Origin: Leptospira semungkisensis
GTDB taxonomy: Bacteria; Spirochaetota; Leptospiria; Leptospirales; Leptospiraceae
Assembly: GCF_004770055.1 (NCBI RefSeq)
Contig: NZ_RQEP01000010.1
Coordinates: 186,001 to 250,000 of the forward strand
Direction: 5' to 3'
DNA: 64,000 nucleotides
The notes under the pieces are model-generated. The model was not told where the DNA came from. It ran no database searches and saw only the letters and a program-made list of their open reading frames with translations. Shown here in pieces: positions 61,325 to 64,000 of this stretch. The number at the start of each line of letters is the position of its first letter. Position 1 is the stretch's first letter. A program made the position numbers and the translations under genes.

Positions 61325-63190
61325 ATGGTGGTCCTCGGGATCCTGACCGTGTTTAACCTGATTGACGCTGTTTTCTTTTTATCAACGCTTGCGATCGTCC
61401 TGGGTGTAGGCTTCTACGCGGGTAGAAAAGAAGAATCTGGAGAGGATTATTTCTTAGGGGGGCGCTCTCTTCCCTGGTGGGGAGTGGCAGGTTCCTTGTT
61501 CGGGACGAATGTATCCGCCAATCATCTTGTGGGAATGTTAGGCATAGGCTTCTCCGTTGGCTTTGCTCAAAGCCATTATATGTGGGGAGCCATTCCAGCT
61601 TTATTACTTCTTTCTTATGTATTTCTTCCTCTCTACCGTAGGAGGAAGATCTTTACTCTTTCTCAATTCTTAGGAGATAGATACGGAGAAAAATCCAAAC
61701 TTCTTTATTCTGGGATTGTGCTCGTTCTTATTTCGATCCAATTGGCGGCAGGCTTGTACATCGGATCTCGTTCCCTTCTTCCCTTTTGGAAAGACTTAGG
61801 CTGGAACGGAATCGGTTATGTAGAAGGCGTGCTTCTTTTAGGATTCCTATCTACCGTCTACACTTGGTTTGGTGGCCTAAAAGCAGTCGTCTACACTGAC
61901 GTGATCCAATCGGTGCTCATTCTTTTTGCAGGATTACTTCTCGCTTATCTTACCATCCATCATCCTGCAGTCGGAGGTTGGGAAGGACTTTGGCTAAAAG
62001 AAAGTTTAGTCCAAGCTTCCGATAGAAGAATGGATCTGTTCCTTTCGTCGGACCATTCCTCTTTGCCGTGGACAGGGGCATTGACTGGATTATTTTTTCT
62101 GCATATATTCTACTGGGGGACCAATCAATACGTTGTGCAAAGAACTCTGGGAGCTTCCAGCTTAAGAGAAGCGAGAGCCGGAATTCTGGGAGACGGCTTC
62201 TTAACTCTTATCATTCCATTCTTCACGGTATTAACTGGAGTAGCCGCCTATCATCTTTGGAATTCTATAGAAGGGGTCGAAGGCATAGATCCCGACGAGG
62301 CTTTTTCAAAACTCGTATCCATAGTGATCCCGGGAGGTTACGGCTTCGGAGGAGTAATTCTCGCAGGATTATTAGGAGCTATTTTCTCTTCCGTGGATTC
62401 TCTTTTGAACTCTGGCTCCACCCTTTTCACTTTAGATTTTTATCCTAAGTTCAGAAAAACTCCATTTGCCCGAAGACATTTGGGAGAAGAAATTACAGAT
62501 AAAGAAACAGTCCAGGTAGGAAGATGGTTTTTGCTCTTCTTTTCCGGGATCACAATTTTACTCGCACTCCTTATATACACTCCGAATTCAAAAGGAAATT
62601 TCTTTTTAGAGATTTCCGGCCAGAGCGCTCATTTCACTTTGGGACTTCTTTCCGTTTTCTTAGTAGGGGCATTCTGGAAAAAATCCAATGGGACAGCTGC
62701 CTGGATCACGATCCTTCTCTGCCCGATCCTCTCAATTCTACTTCCCAAAATATATTCTATTTTTATTATATATTTTCCGGCATTGGAAATCTCTTTCGGA
62801 AAGAATTTAAACTTTCTGCATAGAGTGTTTGTCGTCAGTTTATTCGGGATATCGATCCAGATCCTCTTAAGCCTGTTCTTCCCCCAAGAAAAAAGATCGG
62901 GAGAAAGAGGCCTTAGAGTGTCTTTCTCAAAGAAGACTGTTTGGCTCGGTATTTTCTTCTTGTTTGGAATCGTAGGGATCATCTCCCTCCGAGCTACAGA
63001 GCTCTTGGGTCCTTCGGGATCGGCTTGGACTTCTGCGATTTTTTCCTTTTTCTTCTTCTTAGGAATCTCCATCGCAAAGGCGAAGAAATTTCCTCCCGCG
63101 TTTAGGACCCGCGCCTTTTTCAGGAATGATATTTGGATCGCCGGACTTCTAATCTCAGCGACCCTTTGGTTATACTTTATATTTTCTTAA
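61325..63190 (+). CDS. Sodium:solute symporter (SSS/SGLT-like)
   Basis: 621 residues with about 14 hydrophobic helices. Family motifs include AGRKEESGEDYFLGGRSLPWWGVAGSLFGTNVSANHLVGMLG near the N-terminus, WFGGLKAVVYTDVIQSVLILFAG, YWGTNQYVVQRTLGASSLREARAGI, and LAGLLGAIFSSVDSLLNSGSTLFTLDFYPKF. These match the sodium/sugar cotransporter branch. It imports an unknown organic solute with Na+. The ATG at 61325 lacks a strong SD; a GTG eight codons later (61349, before FNLIDAV) is a possible alternative start. Its stop codon overlaps the stop of the convergent DUF4349 gene. Confidence 0.9.
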   Translation: MVVLGILTVFNLIDAVFFLSTLAIVLGVGFYAGRKEESGEDYFLGGRSLPWWGVAGSLFGTNVSANHLVGMLGIGFSVGFAQSHYMWGAIPALLLLSYVFLPLYRRRKIFTLSQFLGDRYGEKSKLLYSGIVLVLISIQLAAGLYIGSRSLLPFWKDLGWNGIGYVEGVLLLGFLSTVYTWFGGLKAVVYTDVIQSVLILFAGLLLAYLTIHHPAVGGWEGLWLKESLVQASDRRMDLFLSSDHSSLPWTGALTGLFFLHIFYWGTNQYVVQRTLGASSLREARAGILGDGFLTLIIPFFTVLTGVAAYHLWNSIEGVEGIDPDEAFSKLVSIVIPGGYGFGGVILAGLLGAIFSSVDSLLNSGSTLFTLDFYPKFRKTPFARRHLGEEITDKETVQVGRWFLLFFSGITILLALLIYTPNSKGNFFLEISGQSAHFTLGLLSVFLVGAFWKKSNGTAAWITILLCPILSILLPKIYSIFIIYFPALEISFGKNLNFLHRVFVVSLFGISIQILLSLFFPQEKRSGERGLRVSFSKKTVWLGIFFLFGIVGIISLRATELLGPSGSAWTSAIFSFFFFLGISIAKAKKFPPAFRTRAFFRNDIWIAGLLISATLWLYFIFS

Positions 63191-64000
63191 TCCTTTTTGG
63201 ATCTGCGGTTCCTAATATACTTAAATAAGAAGAAGCCCCCGACCGCAAGGATCACGAAAGGAATACTGTAGATTGCGAGCACGATCAGTCTCAAAAAAAG
63301 CTCAACCAGATCCGTAAATACGTCCCTGAAGTTGGGCACATTCACTCCTTTCGGTTTTTCCGGTCCGTCCAAACGAATGCTGATTTTTGCCCATTGCACT
63401 CGGTCTAAGATTTTCCATTTTTCGAATTCTGCGCTATCTGCTGCATCTTCGGATTGTCCGAGCAGCTCTTCTGCTTCTACAGCTGCCTTGGAAGGAAGAC
63501 GGGAAGTAAGCTCTCCCCTTCTCGCAGTCCTAATCTTTTCTCTTCGAGCATGGATCTGTTCCAACTCGAATGCTTCCGTATGATCCTCTACTTGGATATT
63601 CTCATGAGTAAGAGTTCCTATCTTATCCAATTCCAAAAGCACTTGATAAAGGTCGGAAGACTTAACGTGTAGTACAGCGGTCATGGTGGAAGAAGACGTA
63701 TCGTCGTAATTGTCAAAGTTCGTACTCTGTACGAATCCATACTTGTCGGAAAGCTGGAGCAGAAATCTTCGGGCGGCGCCGAAGTCCTTTGTCTGAAAGG
63801 CAAGATCTACTTTATATTCTAATAATCTTCCGATCTTTAATGTTCCAATCTTGGAAGAAACAAAAGGCTTGAATTGTCCCGGAGTCCCGTCGGCGTCCTT
63901 GCCGGTCTTTACATCCGCCACATCTTCCTTTGCTTGGTAAACTGCAGAAGGTGTGGGTGCGCTTTTCTTCGATGCTTCCTCGCCTGCAAAGCCTTGGGCA
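63187..64000 (-). CDS. DUF4349-domain membrane protein (5' end off window)
   Basis: The frame stays open to the right edge, so the N-terminus and signal peptide are missing; the visible 270 residues begin AQGFAGEEASKKSAP, as expected just after a signal cleavage region. The DUF4349 core is VDLAFQTKDFGAARRFLLQLSDKYGFVQSTNFDNYDDTSSSTMTAVLHVKSSDLYQVLLELDKIGTLTHENIQVEDHTEAFELEQIHAR. A coiled coil and a C-terminal transmembrane helix (LFLRLIVLAIYSIPFVILAVGGFFLF) with a basic cytoplasmic tail follow. Function unknown. It converges with the symporter, overlapping by four bases. Confidence 0.82.
   Translation of the reverse strand, partial: AQGFAGEEASKKSAPTPSAVYQAKEDVADVKTGKDADGTPGQFKPFVSSKIGTLKIGRLLEYKVDLAFQTKDFGAARRFLLQLSDKYGFVQSTNFDNYDDTSSSTMTAVLHVKSSDLYQVLLELDKIGTLTHENIQVEDHTEAFELEQIHARREKIRTARRGELTSRLPSKAAVEAEELLGQSEDAADSAEFEKWKILDRVQWAKISIRLDGPEKPKGVNVPNFRDVFTDLVELFLRLIVLAIYSIPFVILAVGGFFLFKYIRNRRSKKD

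Overview
The window looks like a chromosomal segment of a Leptospira species (spirochaete). The basis is the very high density of short exported lipoproteins with relaxed spirochaetal lipoboxes (for example LITNC, TSNC, FSHC), the mix of diderm functions (TonB-dependent receptor, Omp85-type barrel, RuvB, RsmD, HtrA), and gene families I associate with leptospires. Base composition judged by eye is in the low-to-mid 40s percent GC, which would suit a higher-GC Leptospira clade better than L. interrogans; this is an inference. I see no insertion sequence, transposase, integrase, CRISPR array or rRNA. There is one tRNA.

Layout. 1-2.4 kb (minus): a membrane sulfatase/phosphoethanolamine-transferase-like enzyme cut by the window edge, rsmD, a small exported repeat protein and a 63-residue acidic zinc-ribbon protein. 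2.4-3.9 kb (plus): a membrane-anchored repeat protein and a small lipoprotein. 4-16.3 kb (minus): accessory locus 1, a 1.4-k-residue lipoprotein, then a 2522-residue lipidated SpvB/FG-GAP/YD-repeat/Rhs-core protein whose last ~239 residues are a variable tail, followed by a translationally coupled small lipoprotein. 16.7-25 kb: a GT-C-like membrane protein, the htrA-ruvB-tonB-like-TPR operon, tmk, and an Omp85-like barrel. 25.1-25.3 kb: tRNA-Arg(CCG) followed by a strikingly structured, apparently non-coding stretch. 25.4-30.8 kb (plus): an ABC-F ATPase and a tight DUF3556 / FAD-oxidoreductase / TetR operon with a palindromic operator candidate at its promoter. 30.8-39.9 kb (minus): accessory locus 2, a second giant SpvB/Rhs protein whose 311-residue tail is a Gly/Ala-rich hydrophobic domain, with an ATGA-coupled exported protein and two further lipoproteins. 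40-43.6 kb: an exported protein, a kelch lipoprotein and a TPR-like protein with overlapping ends, then an ankyrin protein. 43.7-47.2 kb (minus): a cobalamin riboswitch, a BtuB-like TonB receptor and a beta-propeller lipoprotein that resembles Bacteroides BtuG in architecture. 47.4-54.5 kb: many lipoproteins, a CapA-like phosphoesterase, a methyltransferase and a lipoprotein with a complete metzincin zinc motif. 54.5-64 kb: EamA transporter, a histidine kinase and PP2C phosphatase pair, a 45-residue ORF, the LemA-TPM-TPM cluster, SufE, a sodium:solute symporter and a DUF4349 protein cut by the right edge.

How the genes fit together. The most system-like parts are the two giant Rhs loci, which I read as surface or periplasmic cocoon toxins resembling fused TcB-TcC proteins, each with a coupled small exported partner that could be its immunity protein; the riboswitch-BtuB-propeller module, a coherent vitamin B12 uptake unit; and the TetR-controlled DUF3556/oxidoreductase operon, a probable lipid or isoprenoid modification unit. 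Most remaining genes are housekeeping or leptospiral lipoproteins of unknown role.
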